Notes: a model not told the origin generated them from the letters alone. 64,000 bases of DNA from Paenibacillus methanolicus (GCF_008124765.1 NZ_VNHS01000005.1:434001-498000); one strand, 5' to 3'. Counted from the first letter of the stretch, positions 50,095-59,600 are shown. A program made the numbers and translations.

Positions 50095-51075
50095 CTACTC
50101 GGGCATGCTCGCTTCCGCTTCGAACGCATCGCGAATGGCCGCCTGGTCCGTCGTCACGGCGAGCAGCGAGGCGAGCTTGATTCTCGCCTTCGGCCCGTTC
50201 AGATGATTGCAGAACATGACGCCGAGCTCCTTCAGGCTGTGGCCGCCGCCTTCGTAGCCGTACGTGTCCTGGACGCGGCCGCTGCCGCAACGGCTGACGA
50301 GCACGACGGGAATGTTCGCGCCGATCGCCCGCTTAATGCCCGGCATGAGCGTCGGCGGCACGTTGCCTTGGCCGAACGCTTCGATGACGAGCCCGCAGAT
50401 GCCGCGGGTAATCAGGAAGTCGATCATCGCGCTGTCCATGTCGATGGCCGTCTTCACGATGTAGACGGACTTCATCTCGGCCGGCGCCGGATAGTCCTCT
50501 TGCGGGCGTGGCTTGTAGTGAAACACCGCCTGCAGCTTCTCCACGTAGCCGATCGGCCCGAATTCGGGCGACTTGAAGGAGGAGAGACTCGACGTATGCG
50601 TCTTGGTCACGTAACGCGCCGCGTGCACCTCGTCCTGGAAGACGACGAGCACGCCTTTGCCCGCCGCGCCCGGGCTGGCCGCCGTCCGGATGGCGTTGAC
50701 CAGATTGGTCGGACCGTCCGAGCCGATCTGGTTCGAGGAGCGCATCGCGCCCGTCAGCACGACCGGCTTGCCGACCGATAGATGAAGATCGAGATAGTAC
50801 GCGGTTTCCTCCAGCGTATCCGTCCCGTGGGTGATGACGATGCCGTCGATCTGCGGGTCGTCCAGATTGGCTTTGACCTTGCCCAGCAGCAGATGCAGGT
50901 CGGCGAACGTCAAATGCGGGCTTGGCTTGTTGAAGACGTCTTCCATATCGATACTGGAGCTATGATCCAGCCAGCTTGTCATATGATGGCCTTCGATCGG
51001 CTCGACGACGCCCGTCTCGGGATTGCTCTGCATCGCGATCGTGCCGCCGGTCGTCAGCATTTTAATTCGTTTCAT
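50095..51075 (-). CDS. ansA: L-asparaginase
   Basis: The 326-residue enzyme hydrolyses L-asparagine to aspartate and ammonia in the cytoplasm. It has the two bacterial asparaginase signatures: TTGGTIAM near residue 9 (catalytic Thr) and GIVITHGTDTLEETAYYL, with Thr and Asp of HGTDT in the second active-site loop. Lys of the catalytic triad lies further on. There is no signal peptide, so it is the cytosolic type I-like enzyme. GGGAGG precedes the ATG at 51075; an earlier in-frame Met is not preceded by a site. Monocistronic. Confidence 0.93.
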   Translation of the reverse strand: MKRIKMLTTGGTIAMQSNPETGVVEPIEGHHMTSWLDHSSSIDMEDVFNKPSPHLTFADLHLLLGKVKANLDDPQIDGIVITHGTDTLEETAYYLDLHLSVGKPVVLTGAMRSSNQIGSDGPTNLVNAIRTAASPGAAGKGVLVVFQDEVHAARYVTKTHTSSLSSFKSPEFGPIGYVEKLQAVFHYKPRPQEDYPAPAEMKSVYIVKTAIDMDSAMIDFLITRGICGLVIEAFGQGNVPPTLMPGIKRAIGANIPVVLVSRCGSGRVQDTYGYEGGGHSLKELGVMFCNHLNGPKARIKLASLLAVTTDQAAIRDAFEAEASMPE

Positions 51076-51143
51076 AAGGGGCCTCCCATGCGGTAATACC
51101 CCTATTATAAGCTTGGACATCCGCGGTTTGCATCTTTTCCGAC

Positions 51144-51848
51144 TTACCCGGAATCCTCGGCGCCTGGCGTGTCGCGGTACAGGTCGATATAGAGCTCGCC
51201 GTCGGCATCGAGCTGCGCGAGGAACACGTCTTCCGCGGCGAGGCCGCGCCGGGCCAGCTCGTGGTCGAGCCAGCCCCGGTTGAGTCGAATGGACGCGAGC
51301 TGCTCCTCCATGACGGTGCCGTCCATGAGGACGGCGATCGGTTCGTGCTTCATCCCCGTGTGCATGCCGAAATCCCGCTTGGTCAACGGTCTAGTATCGC
51401 CGGCGGTCATAACGTTGATCTCGCCGCTCGTCTCCATTAAGGCGAACTCCGCGTCGGCCAGGCGAAATACGCCGCTGCGGCGCAGCTCCTGGAGCAGCTC
51501 GTCCGTCGTCAGCCGTTCCTCCCGCATGTTCGCTTCCAGCACGCGGCCTTGCTGAATGAGCACGGTTGCTTTGCCTTCGACGAACGCTCGCACCCGCTTG
51601 CTTTTCATCTGGGCGAATTCCATGCCGTACGAGAACGATACCCATACGACGAGCGAGACGAGACCGAGGTACCACGGGGTGCTTAGATTGATCGAGACAT
51701 ACGCGGCCAGACTGCCGATCGTTATGCCGGTCATGTATTCGAATACCGACAGTTGGGACACCTGCCGTTTGCCGAGCATCTTGGTCAGGAAGAACAGGAT
51801 CACGATGGCCGTCAACGTGCGTGCCGCGGCCTCCAGCCAGTCGGGCAT
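51144..51848 (-). CDS. DUF421 (YetF-like) membrane protein
   Basis: This 234-residue protein has three membrane spans in the first 80 residues, with the family motif LGKRQVSQLSVFEYMTGITIG between spans one and two. The cytoplasmic YetF-type domain follows (about 85-225): KPLTKRDFGM-like TRPLTKRDFG and LDHELARRGL are typical. DUF421 proteins are common in Bacillales and some are sporulation-linked; their biochemical role is unknown. AGAGGAGG precedes the ATG at 51848; the longer open frame upstream is spurious. Confidence 0.87.
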   Translation of the reverse strand: MPDWLEAAARTLTAIVILFFLTKMLGKRQVSQLSVFEYMTGITIGSLAAYVSINLSTPWYLGLVSLVVWVSFSYGMEFAQMKSKRVRAFVEGKATVLIQQGRVLEANMREERLTTDELLQELRRSGVFRLADAEFALMETSGEINVMTAGDTRPLTKRDFGMHTGMKHEPIAVLMDGTVMEEQLASIRLNRGWLDHELARRGLAAEDVFLAQLDADGELYIDLYRDTPGAEDSG

Positions 51849-51990
51849 TGCCGCACCTCCTCTGCTTATAACGGGAACTGCCCTGAGCATGCGCAAAGAC
51901 AAGGCGAAATATGTATAAGCTGGGAAAGTGCGTATAGACAACGTTTCGCATCTTATGCGATAGTGGGAGTTATATCTCGCGGAGGAGGGC

Positions 51991-52581
51991 ATGGCGATGG
52001 AGGATAGAAACGTACACCCGCGGCTGTTAGAGGTGGCGGAGCAATTCGAAAGCGGCAGGCTGCTGATTCGGGCGCCGCGATGGGGCGACGGGGCGATGCT
52101 GAACGAAGCGGTCGCCGAGAGCATGCCGGAACTCTCCGCCTGGATGCCGTGGGCGGTCGAGCTGCCGACCGTCGAACAGTCGGAAATCACCATCCGCGAA
52201 GGACGGGCGCGTTACCTGGACCGTTCGGATTTGTGGCTCCTGCTGATCGAGAAGGAAACCGGACGGCTCGTCGGGTCGAGCGGCCTGCACCGGATCGACT
52301 GGGACGCGCGCAAATTCGAGATCGGTTACTGGGCGCGCAGCGGCTGTACCGGGCAAGGCTACATCACCGAAGCCGTCCATCGTATCGTAAGCTTCGCGGC
52401 CGAGGATCTGGCGGCGAACCGGATCGAGATCCGCTGCGACGCGCGCAACGTTCGCAGCGCCGCGGTGGCGGAGCGATGCGGGTTCGCCCGGGAAGGGCTG
52501 CTTCGGATGGAGAAACTCGGCGTCGATGGTTCGCATCGGGACACGCTCGTGTTCGCGAAAGTACGGGGTATCGAATTTTAA
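51991..52581 (+). CDS. RimJ/RimL-type GNAT acetyltransferase
   Basis: The 196-residue protein follows the ribosomal-protein acetyltransferase pattern: RLLIRAPRWGDGAMLNEAV at the N terminus, KFEIGYWARSGCTGQGYITEAV with the acetyl-CoA loop, and NRIEIRCDARNVRSAAVAERCGF. Such enzymes acetylate N-terminal amines of proteins, or small molecules. ATG at 51991 or 51997 are both near GGAGGAGGG. A strong terminator follows. Confidence 0.9.
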   Translation: MAMEDRNVHPRLLEVAEQFESGRLLIRAPRWGDGAMLNEAVAESMPELSAWMPWAVELPTVEQSEITIREGRARYLDRSDLWLLLIEKETGRLVGSSGLHRIDWDARKFEIGYWARSGCTGQGYITEAVHRIVSFAAEDLAANRIEIRCDARNVRSAAVAERCGFAREGLLRMEKLGVDGSHRDTLVFAKVRGIEF

Positions 52582-52588
52582 CGCGAAG

Positions 52589-52637
52589 AAGGGAGCATGC
52601 CATCGCCCGCGCAAGGCGACGACGGCATGCTCCCTTT
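52589..52637. terminator. Terminator between GNAT and DMT genes
   Basis: AAGGGAGCATGCC and GGCATGCTCCCTT form a perfect 13-bp stem with a GC-rich loop, then TTTAT. Confidence 0.88.
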
Positions 52638-52646
52638 ATGCTTCAA

Positions 52647-52804
52647 ATGCAACAATTTATAAGTTTCACGTTCACGTTTATTCATTCCTCTTGTATTTCA
52701 TTCTCGCTGAATGCCGCATTCCCGATCTTAGGATTGTGAACGCAAACCAATCCGCTTCTCCGGAACGTAACGCGCCGCGCCGCAGCGGCGACAGCCGTTT
52801 CGCC
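52647..52804 (+). repeat. Interspersed structured repeat, copy C, extended
   Basis: The left block AATTTATAAGTTTCAC with CTTGTATTTC matches copy A. After about 60 inserted bases the right block resumes: CTCCGGAACGTAACGCGCCG, a GC-rich hairpin, and CCGTTTCGCC. The element overlaps the 3' end of the convergent DMT gene, which reads through it antisense and gains an unusual tail. Confidence 0.65.
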
Positions 52805-53701
52805 ATATACATTGATCTTCGGTTCCTCTCGGCGAAACAGCATAACGGCCATGCCGCCGAACGTCAGCGCGATGCCGGCGGCTTGCGGCCAAGTCGGGCG
52901 GAATCCGCTCAGCGCCATATCGGCCAAGATGGCCACGCCCGGGTCGAGGAAGACCAAAGCGGAGATGGCGCGGGCGGACAGATGGCGGACGCTGCCGAAG
53001 AAGAGGAAGTAGACGAGCCCGGTATGGACGACGCCTACGATGGCCGCCGCCGTCCAGTTGCTGGCCGATAGCCCCTCGTAAGCGCCGAATTGGACGAACG
53101 GCGGCAATATGGCGACGCCGAGCGCCGTCTGCAGCATCGATACGGCATAGGGACTCATGTCGCGGATGCCTTTGCCGAGCAAGGTGAGCGCGGCGTAGAA
53201 CAGCGCGGCGAGGAACGCCCACAGGACGCCGCCGCCCGCCCAATCGGAGAGCGGCGTATCAAGCCGTATGCCGGATACGAGCGCCGTGCCCAAAGCGCAC
53301 AGCGCGATGGAGACGATCGCGTGCCAGGTCAGCCGCTCCCGGAACAGCGCGCTTCCCGCGAGCAGCACGATCACCGGCGCGAAGTAATAGATCGAGATCG
53401 CGACCGTCACCGGCATGAGCTCGAAGGCGCGGAACAGGAAAACCCAGTTGAAGACGAGCAGCAGTCCGCTGGCAAGCACGAGCAGCACTTCCTTGCGGTT
53501 CCAACGCTCGCGAGCGGCTTGGCCGGATAACAGCCATCCGGCGGCGAGGAACAGCGTGCCGCATAGGCAGCGGACGAAGACAAGCTCATAAGAGCTTAAA
53601 CCGGTGAAGCCGGCCGCATAGCCGACCGTGCCGAAGATCGTCATGGCCAGCAGCATGCCGAAGAGCGGCCGTCGGCCGGCCGCGTTCATTGCGTTCATCA
53701 T
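52682..53701 (-). CDS. EamA/DMT family transporter with repeat-derived C-terminal tail
   Basis: This 339-residue protein has ten spans in two EamA repeats (first MLLAMTIFGTVGYAAGFTGL; second around VLWAFLAALFYAALTLLGKG), the pair FELMPVTVAISIYYFAPVIV and LVFLDPGVAILADMALSG being typical. AAGGAG precedes the ATG at 53701. After the last span (IALTFGGMAVMLFRRE) a ~45-residue hydrophilic tail follows that is encoded by repeat copy C. Homologs normally stop soon after the last span, so the tail was probably gained when the element inserted and may be dispensable. Substrate unknown. Confidence 0.85.
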   Translation of the reverse strand: MMNAMNAAGRRPLFGMLLAMTIFGTVGYAAGFTGLSSYELVFVRCLCGTLFLAAGWLLSGQAARERWNRKEVLLVLASGLLLVFNWVFLFRAFELMPVTVAISIYYFAPVIVLLAGSALFRERLTWHAIVSIALCALGTALVSGIRLDTPLSDWAGGGVLWAFLAALFYAALTLLGKGIRDMSPYAVSMLQTALGVAILPPFVQFGAYEGLSASNWTAAAIVGVVHTGLVYFLFFGSVRHLSARAISALVFLDPGVAILADMALSGFRPTWPQAAGIALTFGGMAVMLFRREEPKINVYGETAVAAAARRVTFRRSGLVCVHNPKIGNAAFSENEIQEE

Positions 53702-53727
53702 GAAGTACTCCTTCTGTACGGGAACGA

Positions 53728-54180
53728 TTAAATTAACATGAGCTTCATGCCTTCGTGGGAGGCGGCGAAGCCGAGCTTCTCATAGAAGCGGCGCGCATCG
53801 GCGCGGGACTTGTCCGTCGTCAACTGGACCATGCCGCAACCTTCGCGTCGAGCGGCGTCGATCGCATGACGGAACAGCTGCTCGCCGATTCCCCGGCCGC
53901 GGTAACGACCGTCGACCCGTACGCCTTCGATTTGCGCGCGGAGCATGCCTTTGCGGGCAAGTCCGGGAATGAAGGTGAGCTGCAGACAGGCGATGATTTC
54001 GCCGTCCGTTTCGGCGACCAGGACGGCGTTGCCCCGCTGCGCTTGGATGTTCGCGAACGCTTCCGTATAGACGACGGGCAGCGGGTCGGCGACCAGCTCG
54101 CGGGTCGATCCCAGCGCATCCTCGCTAAGCAAGCGCACGATGGCGGGCAGATCCCGCTCGTTTGCGGTACGAATATTCAT
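53728..54180 (-). CDS. GNAT family N-acetyltransferase
   Basis: The 150-residue enzyme shows a clear GNAT core: IIACLQLTFIPGL, then IEGVRVDGRYRGRGIGEQLFRHAI with acetyl-CoA loop R-G-R-G-I-G, then CGMVQLTTDKSRADARRFYEKLGF. This is close to PhnO/YjaB-type amine acetyltransferases. The start is the ATG at 54180 with a modest AAGAGG site; the longer frame upstream is not coding. It lies 26 bp upstream of the DMT gene on the same strand and may share a transcript. Confidence 0.88.
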   Translation of the reverse strand: MNIRTANERDLPAIVRLLSEDALGSTRELVADPLPVVYTEAFANIQAQRGNAVLVAETDGEIIACLQLTFIPGLARKGMLRAQIEGVRVDGRYRGRGIGEQLFRHAIDAARREGCGMVQLTTDKSRADARRFYEKLGFAASHEGMKLMLI

Positions 54181-54266
54181 GTCGCATCCTCTTTTCACGC
54201 ATGGATTCGGCCGATGCCAATCGGGGGCGGCTCTAGCCGCTCGTCTCAGCCCGGCCGCTGTCGTTC

Positions 54267-55154
54267 CTATCGCTTGGACTCGTAGCGCGGCCTGTAGTGC
54301 GACGGCGCCATGCCGGTCCAACGCCGGAATTGGCGGGAGAATTGGCTCGCCGACTCGAAGCCGAGCTCCTCCGCGATCCGCTCCATCGTCAAGGTGGAAT
54401 AGACGAGGAGATGTTTGGCCCGGCTCAACACAAGCGCGCTTACATATTGGCGTGGCGATTGGCCGTAAATATGGTGGAAAATCTTCGTGCATTGGCTTCG
54501 GCTTAGTCCGATCGTGCGTGCAACCTCGCTGATCGCGCCTTTGCGGGCATAGTAGAGTTGCAGCAGTCGCTCCATTTCCCGGGCAATTTCCGTCTCGCTT
54601 GTCGTTGCCGGCGCGCGGAATGCGGAGGTGGCGGCCTGCGGACCTTCCGTGAACAGCTTGTCCGCGAATTTGCCGATCACCTGAAGAAGGAACACTTGAA
54701 TGCGAAGCTGACCGATCGCGCTCTCCATGCCCGCGTCCCCTTCTTCGCCATGTCGGCTCATGATCGTCTCGAGCTCGACGAGCTGCCCGGCGCTCCCTGC
54801 GGCGGGGCAGATCTCGTCATCGCCCAGCAGGACGTAATCGGCGCTGCACAGCAGCTCGCGCAGCTTCGGTTCGTCCAGATCGAAATGAACGTTGAAATAA
54901 CGGTAAAGCGCGCCGGATGCCTCATTGATCGTCTCGTGCGGAACGCCGGATTTAATGAGCAGCCAGTCGCCCGCCCGCAGCGTCAGCGCATCTTGCCCGA
55001 CGACTTGGATCACTTCGCCTTCGCGGCAGTGGAGAATTTCGAACAGAAAATGATGGTGGCGCTCGTAGCGCCAGCCCGGCGGCTTGACGCCGAAATGGCA
55101 GCCGACCGTCTGCAACGTGCTGATCATATTTGGAAGACGGATGATGTTGTCCAT
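54267..55154 (-). CDS. AraC family transcriptional regulator
   Basis: This 295-residue regulator has an N-terminal cupin sugar-binding domain (about 15-110; RHHHFLFEILHCREGE, LRAGDWLLIKSGVPHET) and a C-terminal AraC double helix-turn-helix (about 195-290; GAISEVARTIGLSRSQCTKIF, SFESASQFSRQFRRWTGMAP-like end). GGGAGGG lies 13 bases before the ATG at 55154, slightly far, but no better start is present. It is divergent from the GH35 gene and is its likely regulator, responding to a galactoside-type sugar. Confidence 0.9.
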   Translation of the reverse strand: MDNIIRLPNMISTLQTVGCHFGVKPPGWRYERHHHFLFEILHCREGEVIQVVGQDALTLRAGDWLLIKSGVPHETINEASGALYRYFNVHFDLDEPKLRELLCSADYVLLGDDEICPAAGSAGQLVELETIMSRHGEEGDAGMESAIGQLRIQVFLLQVIGKFADKLFTEGPQAATSAFRAPATTSETEIAREMERLLQLYYARKGAISEVARTIGLSRSQCTKIFHHIYGQSPRQYVSALVLSRAKHLLVYSTLTMERIAEELGFESASQFSRQFRRWTGMAPSHYRPRYESKR

Positions 55155-55319
55155 TATGTAACGCGTGCCCTCCCGACAATGAATTGCGACTAGTGCCATC
55201 AGTATAAAAGACCCTCTCTCAAAAGGTCAATCAATCGGACGGTTTGGCTATTCGATTGGCTTCCCATCCTCATTACGATGAAGAGGAATAAGGGACTATT
55301 AAGCAGAGGTGAGGAATCG

Positions 55320-57074
55320 ATGGGACAATTCGGCGTTGAAGGCCAATCGTTCGTGCTGAACGGAGAGCCGATTCGGCTTTTATCCGGCGCGGTGCATTAT
55401 TTTAGAATCGTGCCAGAATACTGGGAAGACCGGCTGTTGAAACTGAAGGCTTGCGGATTCAATACGGTGGAGACGTACGTGCCGTGGAACCTCCACGAGC
55501 CGAAGAAAGGGCAGTTTAATTTCGATGGAATCGCGAACCTGCCGGCGTTCATCCGGTTGGCTGGCGACCTGGGGCTGCACGTCATCGTGCGCCCGAGCCC
55601 GTACATTTGCGCGGAGTGGGAATTCGGCGGGCTGCCGGCTTGGCTGCTGGCTGATCCCGGCATGAAACTGCGCTGTATGCACGAGCCGTACTTGAAGCAC
55701 GTGGACGACTATTACGACGCGCTGCTGCCGCTGCTTAAGCCGCTGCTTATCACGCAAGGCGGGCCGGTCATCGCGGTGCAGATCGAGAACGAATACGGCA
55801 GCTACGGCAACGATAAGGCGTACTTGAATTATTTGCGGGACGGACTTATCGCGCGCGGCATCGATGTGCTGCTGTTCACCTCCGACGGGCCGGAGCATCA
55901 CATGCTGCAGGGCGGGATGGTCGAAGGCGTGTTGGAAACGGCGAACTTCGGCTCGCAGGCCGCCCGTTCGTTCGAGATGCTGCGCCGTTATCAACCTGAC
56001 GGTCCGCTCATGTGCATGGAATATTGGAACGGCTGGTTCGACCATTGGGGCGAGCCGCACCATACCCGCGACGCGGAGGATGCCGCCGCGCATTTCCGCG
56101 ATATGATGGAGCTGGGCGCCTCGGTCAATTTCTACATGTTCCACGGCGGCACCAACTTCGGCTTCATGAGCGGGGCGAACTGTCCGTCGCGGGAAGAGTA
56201 TCAGCCGACGATCACGAGCTACGATTACGACTCCCCGCTCAGCGAGACGGGCGAGCCGACAACTAAGTTCTACGCGGTGCGGGACGTGATCGCGCAGTTC
56301 GAGGAGCTGCCCGAGCTGAAGCTGCCGGAACCGATTCCGGCCAAGGCGTATGGCACGATCGCGGCGACGGCCTCGGCGGGTTTGTTCGATCAAATGACGC
56401 GTCTATCGCCGCCAATCCGGACCGCCGCGCCGGAGACGATGGAAGCGCTTGGCCAGAATGACGGCTTTATCGTGTACGAGACGTTCGTCTCGGGACCGCG
56501 CGACGAGCAGGAGCTCGTCATTCAAGATTGCCACGACCGCGCCCTCGTCTTCGCGGACGATCGGCTGCTCGGCGTGATCGAGCGCGCCGATAAGTCCAAG
56601 ACGATCCGCTATGCCGTACCGGAAGGAGGCGCGCGGCTGCGGATCGTCGTCGAGAACATGGGACGGATCAACTACGGACCGTATATGCTGGACCGCAAGG
56701 GCATTACCGAGGGCGTGCGCATCGGCAACGCGTTCCTGTTCGGCTGGACGACGTACTGTCTGCCGCTCGACAACTTGGAGGCGCTGGACTTCGCGAACGC
56801 GGAGCCGGCCTATCCGCAGCCGACGTTCCACCGCGCGGCGCTGAACGTGGAAGGCAAGCCGTGCGACACGTTCCTGGAGATGAACGGTTGGACGAAAGGC
56901 GTCGTCTACTGCAACGGCTTCAACCTCGGCCGCTATTGGGAAGCGGGCCCTCAGCGGACGCTCTATATCCCGGCTCCGCTGTTGCGCGAAGGCGAGAACG
57001 AGTTCATCGTATTCGAGCTGCACGGAACGGAGAAGGCGGAGCTCAGCTTCGTCGATCGCCCAAACTTGGGTTAA
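55320..57074 (+). CDS. GH35 beta-galactosidase
   Basis: The 584-residue cytoplasmic enzyme removes terminal beta-galactose residues. The TIM barrel (about 8-325) has acid/base Glu158 in VQIENEYGSYG and nucleophile Glu234 in CMEYWNGWFDHWG. FHGGTNFGFMSGAN lies near its end. Two small beta domains with jelly-roll character follow (about 380-580; WTKGVVYCNGFNLGRYW is typical of bacterial GH35). There is no signal peptide, so the substrate must be imported as a small galactoside. The start is the ATG at 55320 after AGAGGTGAGG. Divergent from its likely AraC regulator. Confidence 0.94.
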   Translation: MGQFGVEGQSFVLNGEPIRLLSGAVHYFRIVPEYWEDRLLKLKACGFNTVETYVPWNLHEPKKGQFNFDGIANLPAFIRLAGDLGLHVIVRPSPYICAEWEFGGLPAWLLADPGMKLRCMHEPYLKHVDDYYDALLPLLKPLLITQGGPVIAVQIENEYGSYGNDKAYLNYLRDGLIARGIDVLLFTSDGPEHHMLQGGMVEGVLETANFGSQAARSFEMLRRYQPDGPLMCMEYWNGWFDHWGEPHHTRDAEDAAAHFRDMMELGASVNFYMFHGGTNFGFMSGANCPSREEYQPTITSYDYDSPLSETGEPTTKFYAVRDVIAQFEELPELKLPEPIPAKAYGTIAATASAGLFDQMTRLSPPIRTAAPETMEALGQNDGFIVYETFVSGPRDEQELVIQDCHDRALVFADDRLLGVIERADKSKTIRYAVPEGGARLRIVVENMGRINYGPYMLDRKGITEGVRIGNAFLFGWTTYCLPLDNLEALDFANAEPAYPQPTFHRAALNVEGKPCDTFLEMNGWTKGVVYCNGFNLGRYWEAGPQRTLYIPAPLLREGENEFIVFELHGTEKAELSFVDRPNLG

Positions 57075-57120
57075 ACGGCTGCTCCCCAGCGGAAGCGTCG
57101 TTGCCAACACCGGTTCAGGC

Positions 57121-57159
57121 AAGCCCCGGCATCATCTTCGGATGAAGCGGGGGCTTTTT
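57121..57159 (+). terminator. Terminator after GH35
   Basis: AAGCCCC and GGGGCTT with further inner pairing (ATCATC/GATGAA region), followed by TTTTT. Confidence 0.85.
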
Positions 57160-57352
57160 GACGCGCTGTTTCGCTCATGTTAACGCACTTCAATGTTACT
57201 GCACTTCCTTGTTACTGCTTCCTTCGCGCCGTCCCCTCCTCCCGTGCTTCATGGCCATCTCCCCGACGCCCGTTCGCCGCGCGTTCCTGTAATGCTTTTC
57301 CGCGTTCTGGTAAATAGTAGAGGGTAACATGATAATGTGGAGGTGAGCGTTC

Positions 57353-57766
57353 ATGATTCAGGATCAGCAGAAGGAGCAAGGCCCGAACGGCCCTAGCTAT
57401 AAATACGCTTCGCATGTATTTATCGTGACCGACCTCGAAGAGGCGCAGCGCTATTACAGCGAAGTGCTCGGCTTCGCGGTGGACGGCGAGTTCGTGATGC
57501 GCGACGGAGTGCAGTTTCTTTTCAAGGAGAGCAAGGTTGAGGGCGCCGTTCGTCCGAATCGGCGCGTAGGCGTCGAGCTCGACACTTACATTTGGGTGGA
57601 CGATGTGAATGCGGTGTATCAGGAATTGAAATCCAGCGGGGCTAATATTATTTTCGGTCCGGAAAATATGGATTACAGCATGCGGGATTTGTTGGTGGAA
57701 GACCTGTACGGCTACCGGCTATGCTTCGGCGCGCCTCTCGGATTGGAGTCGGGAGAGACGCGGTAG
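57353..57766 (+). CDS. Glyoxalase/bleomycin-resistance (VOC) superfamily protein
   Basis: The 137-residue protein has two beta-alpha-beta-beta-beta modules of the vicinal oxygen chelate fold: HVFIVTDLEEAQRYYSEVLGF at the start and DTYIWVDDVNAVYQELKSSG in the second half, with DLYGYRLCFG at the end. His21 and Glu-type residues of the second half could bind metal. The reaction is not readable. GTGGAGGTGAG precedes the ATG, and GATAAT a little upstream is a possible -10. Monocistronic. Confidence 0.85.
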   Translation: MIQDQQKEQGPNGPSYKYASHVFIVTDLEEAQRYYSEVLGFAVDGEFVMRDGVQFLFKESKVEGAVRPNRRVGVELDTYIWVDDVNAVYQELKSSGANIIFGPENMDYSMRDLLVEDLYGYRLCFGAPLGLESGETR

Positions 57767-57860
57767 ATCGCGCCGGAAATGCCGAGCCGCCACAAAAGGT
57801 TTGCCATCGTCCTCTAGCTCGATTAAGCTCGCAAGAGAGCGGAATTCAGGGGGAGTTGGC

Positions 57861-58646
57861 ATGCAAGGACCAGAGGAGGAGAGTCGGCGCGGCGTGTCCG
57901 GCAAAAAGACGGTGGCCGTCCTAATCGGAGCCGTAGGCGGATTTCTTGCCCTGTTGGTCGCGGTTCCGGTAGTTTGGTTGCTCTTTCAGGCGTCTAGTCT
58001 ATTCGCGGCGCTGTCGGGCGAAGACGAGCAATCCAACTGGGCGAGGGAAACGCGGGAGGTATTCGTCACCGGGCTGTCGGAAGATATAGGCGTTCTGTAC
58101 GGACCCGACCGAACGGCGATCAGCGGATTGACGCGCGGCGAGGGACAGAGTCTAACGACCTTCGAATTCGAAACCGACGATCCAAGCGGAATTCGGCCGT
58201 ACCAAACCTATGCCGTGACGCTCGCTTCGAACGGGGAGCGGGAAGACCTGCTGGACTGGAAACCGGCCGAAGTGATGGAAGGAAGGGCGGTGCCGGACTT
58301 TCGTCTGTATCGGGCCGAAGCTCCGCCGGACGGTGGAAGGAAGCTTGAGCAGGCCGAGCTGATCCTCTCGACGCGGGACGATGAGAGTTACCGGTGGAAT
58401 GGCCGCGAGCTTGAGATCGATCAACGGGCGCTGCCTGCAATCGCGGGATCCGCCGAGCAAGTGTATCGACTGGACATCGGCGGCGGCCCGACCTATTATT
58501 TCGAGCTCGGCTACGCAACGAACGAAACGGGGGGCTCGCCGGATCGGCTGCACGTTCGCCCGTCCACGGCCAAGGCGCCGTTCATCCTCGTGTACAGCGC
58601 GCATGAAGGCATGGAGCAAGTGATCGGACAGCTGGCCGGGGAATAA
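57861..58646 (+). CDS. Hypothetical single-span membrane protein
   Basis: The 261-residue protein has a short charged cytoplasmic N terminus (MQGPEEESRRGVSGKK), one membrane span (TVAVLIGAVGGFLALLVAVPVVWLLF) and a ~210-residue extracytoplasmic domain of beta character. AGGGGGAG precedes the ATG at 57861. I do not recognise the outer domain. The topology resembles sensor or anti-sigma-like proteins, but no sigma gene is adjacent. Confidence 0.62.
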   Translation: MQGPEEESRRGVSGKKTVAVLIGAVGGFLALLVAVPVVWLLFQASSLFAALSGEDEQSNWARETREVFVTGLSEDIGVLYGPDRTAISGLTRGEGQSLTTFEFETDDPSGIRPYQTYAVTLASNGEREDLLDWKPAEVMEGRAVPDFRLYRAEAPPDGGRKLEQAELILSTRDDESYRWNGRELEIDQRALPAIAGSAEQVYRLDIGGGPTYYFELGYATNETGGSPDRLHVRPSTAKAPFILVYSAHEGMEQVIGQLAGE

Positions 58647-58832
58647 TTTACCCGACAGGCCGCGGACGATAATTTTTTATCACGACTATCCCCCTTGGTC
58701 TAGTGAAATATGATAGACTGGGTAGAAAATAGTCTCCTAAACCAGCACGCGGACATAGAATGCTAGAGCGGGAATGGGAGGATGGGTAGACGTGGGGACA
58801 CGCCGAACGGCAGGGGACGAAGACGATAAAGA

Positions 58833-59600
58833 ATGGATGTGGACGCGCTGAACATCTCGATTGAGCTCATACCGAGGGATACCGCGCATTTGGAGGCGGA
58901 GCTTGAGCTTGTGCAGACCGGCTACGCTTCGATCAATGCGATCAACATACCGGATTTGCTGCGCCTGTCGACGCGCAGCTGGGAAGGCGCCGCGCAGGCG
59001 GGCCGCCGCTTCGACACCTGCATCCCGCATATCCGGGCCATCGATTTCAATCTAAAGCAGCATTTCGGCTTGCCGGACGTGTTGGACGAACACGGCATCG
59101 ATCAAGTGCTCGTCGTGACCGGCGATCCGCCGCAGGACATGACCCGCTCGGTCTATCCGACGACGAGCTTGGATTTGATCCGCAAGCTGAAGCAAGCTCG
59201 CCCTGCGATGAAGGTATACGGGGCGATCGACCCGTACCGGGACAACTTCCGCGCCGAATACGATTATATTCAGCGCAAGCTGGACGCGGGCGTCGACGGC
59301 TTTTTCACCCAACCGTTTTTCGATCTGCGGCTGATGGAAGTCTATCACGAGCTGATGGGCAGGCAAGAGATTTATTGGGGCGTATCGCCCGTCATGAGCG
59401 AGAGATCGCGCAATTATTGGGAGACGAAGAATAATGCGATATTCCCTGGCGGCTTCGAGCCGACCTTGGAATGGAATACGCGGTTCGCGCGGAGCGTCCT
59501 CGACTACGGCGCGACGACGGGGACGAACGTCTACTTGATGCCGATCAAGGTGGACTTGAAAGCGTATTTGGACGGCATATTCGGCACGCGGGCGGAATAA
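58833..59600 (+). CDS. Methylenetetrahydrofolate reductase-like protein
   Basis: This 255-residue protein follows the MetF TIM-barrel plan: NISIELIPRD at the start, where MetF has FEFFPP, then GIDQVLVVTGDPPQ with the conserved T-G-D-P. GAIDPYRDNFRAEYDYIQRKLDAGVDGFFTQPFFD-like central strands match the MetF middle, with FTQPFFD as the flavin-side motif. It is divergent from housekeeping MetF, so it may reduce methylene-THF for another methylation path or act on a related folate. Ribosome site is weak (GGGACGAAG), so the start is less certain. Monocistronic. Confidence 0.78.
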   Translation: MDVDALNISIELIPRDTAHLEAELELVQTGYASINAINIPDLLRLSTRSWEGAAQAGRRFDTCIPHIRAIDFNLKQHFGLPDVLDEHGIDQVLVVTGDPPQDMTRSVYPTTSLDLIRKLKQARPAMKVYGAIDPYRDNFRAEYDYIQRKLDAGVDGFFTQPFFDLRLMEVYHELMGRQEIYWGVSPVMSERSRNYWETKNNAIFPGGFEPTLEWNTRFARSVLDYGATTGTNVYLMPIKVDLKAYLDGIFGTRAE

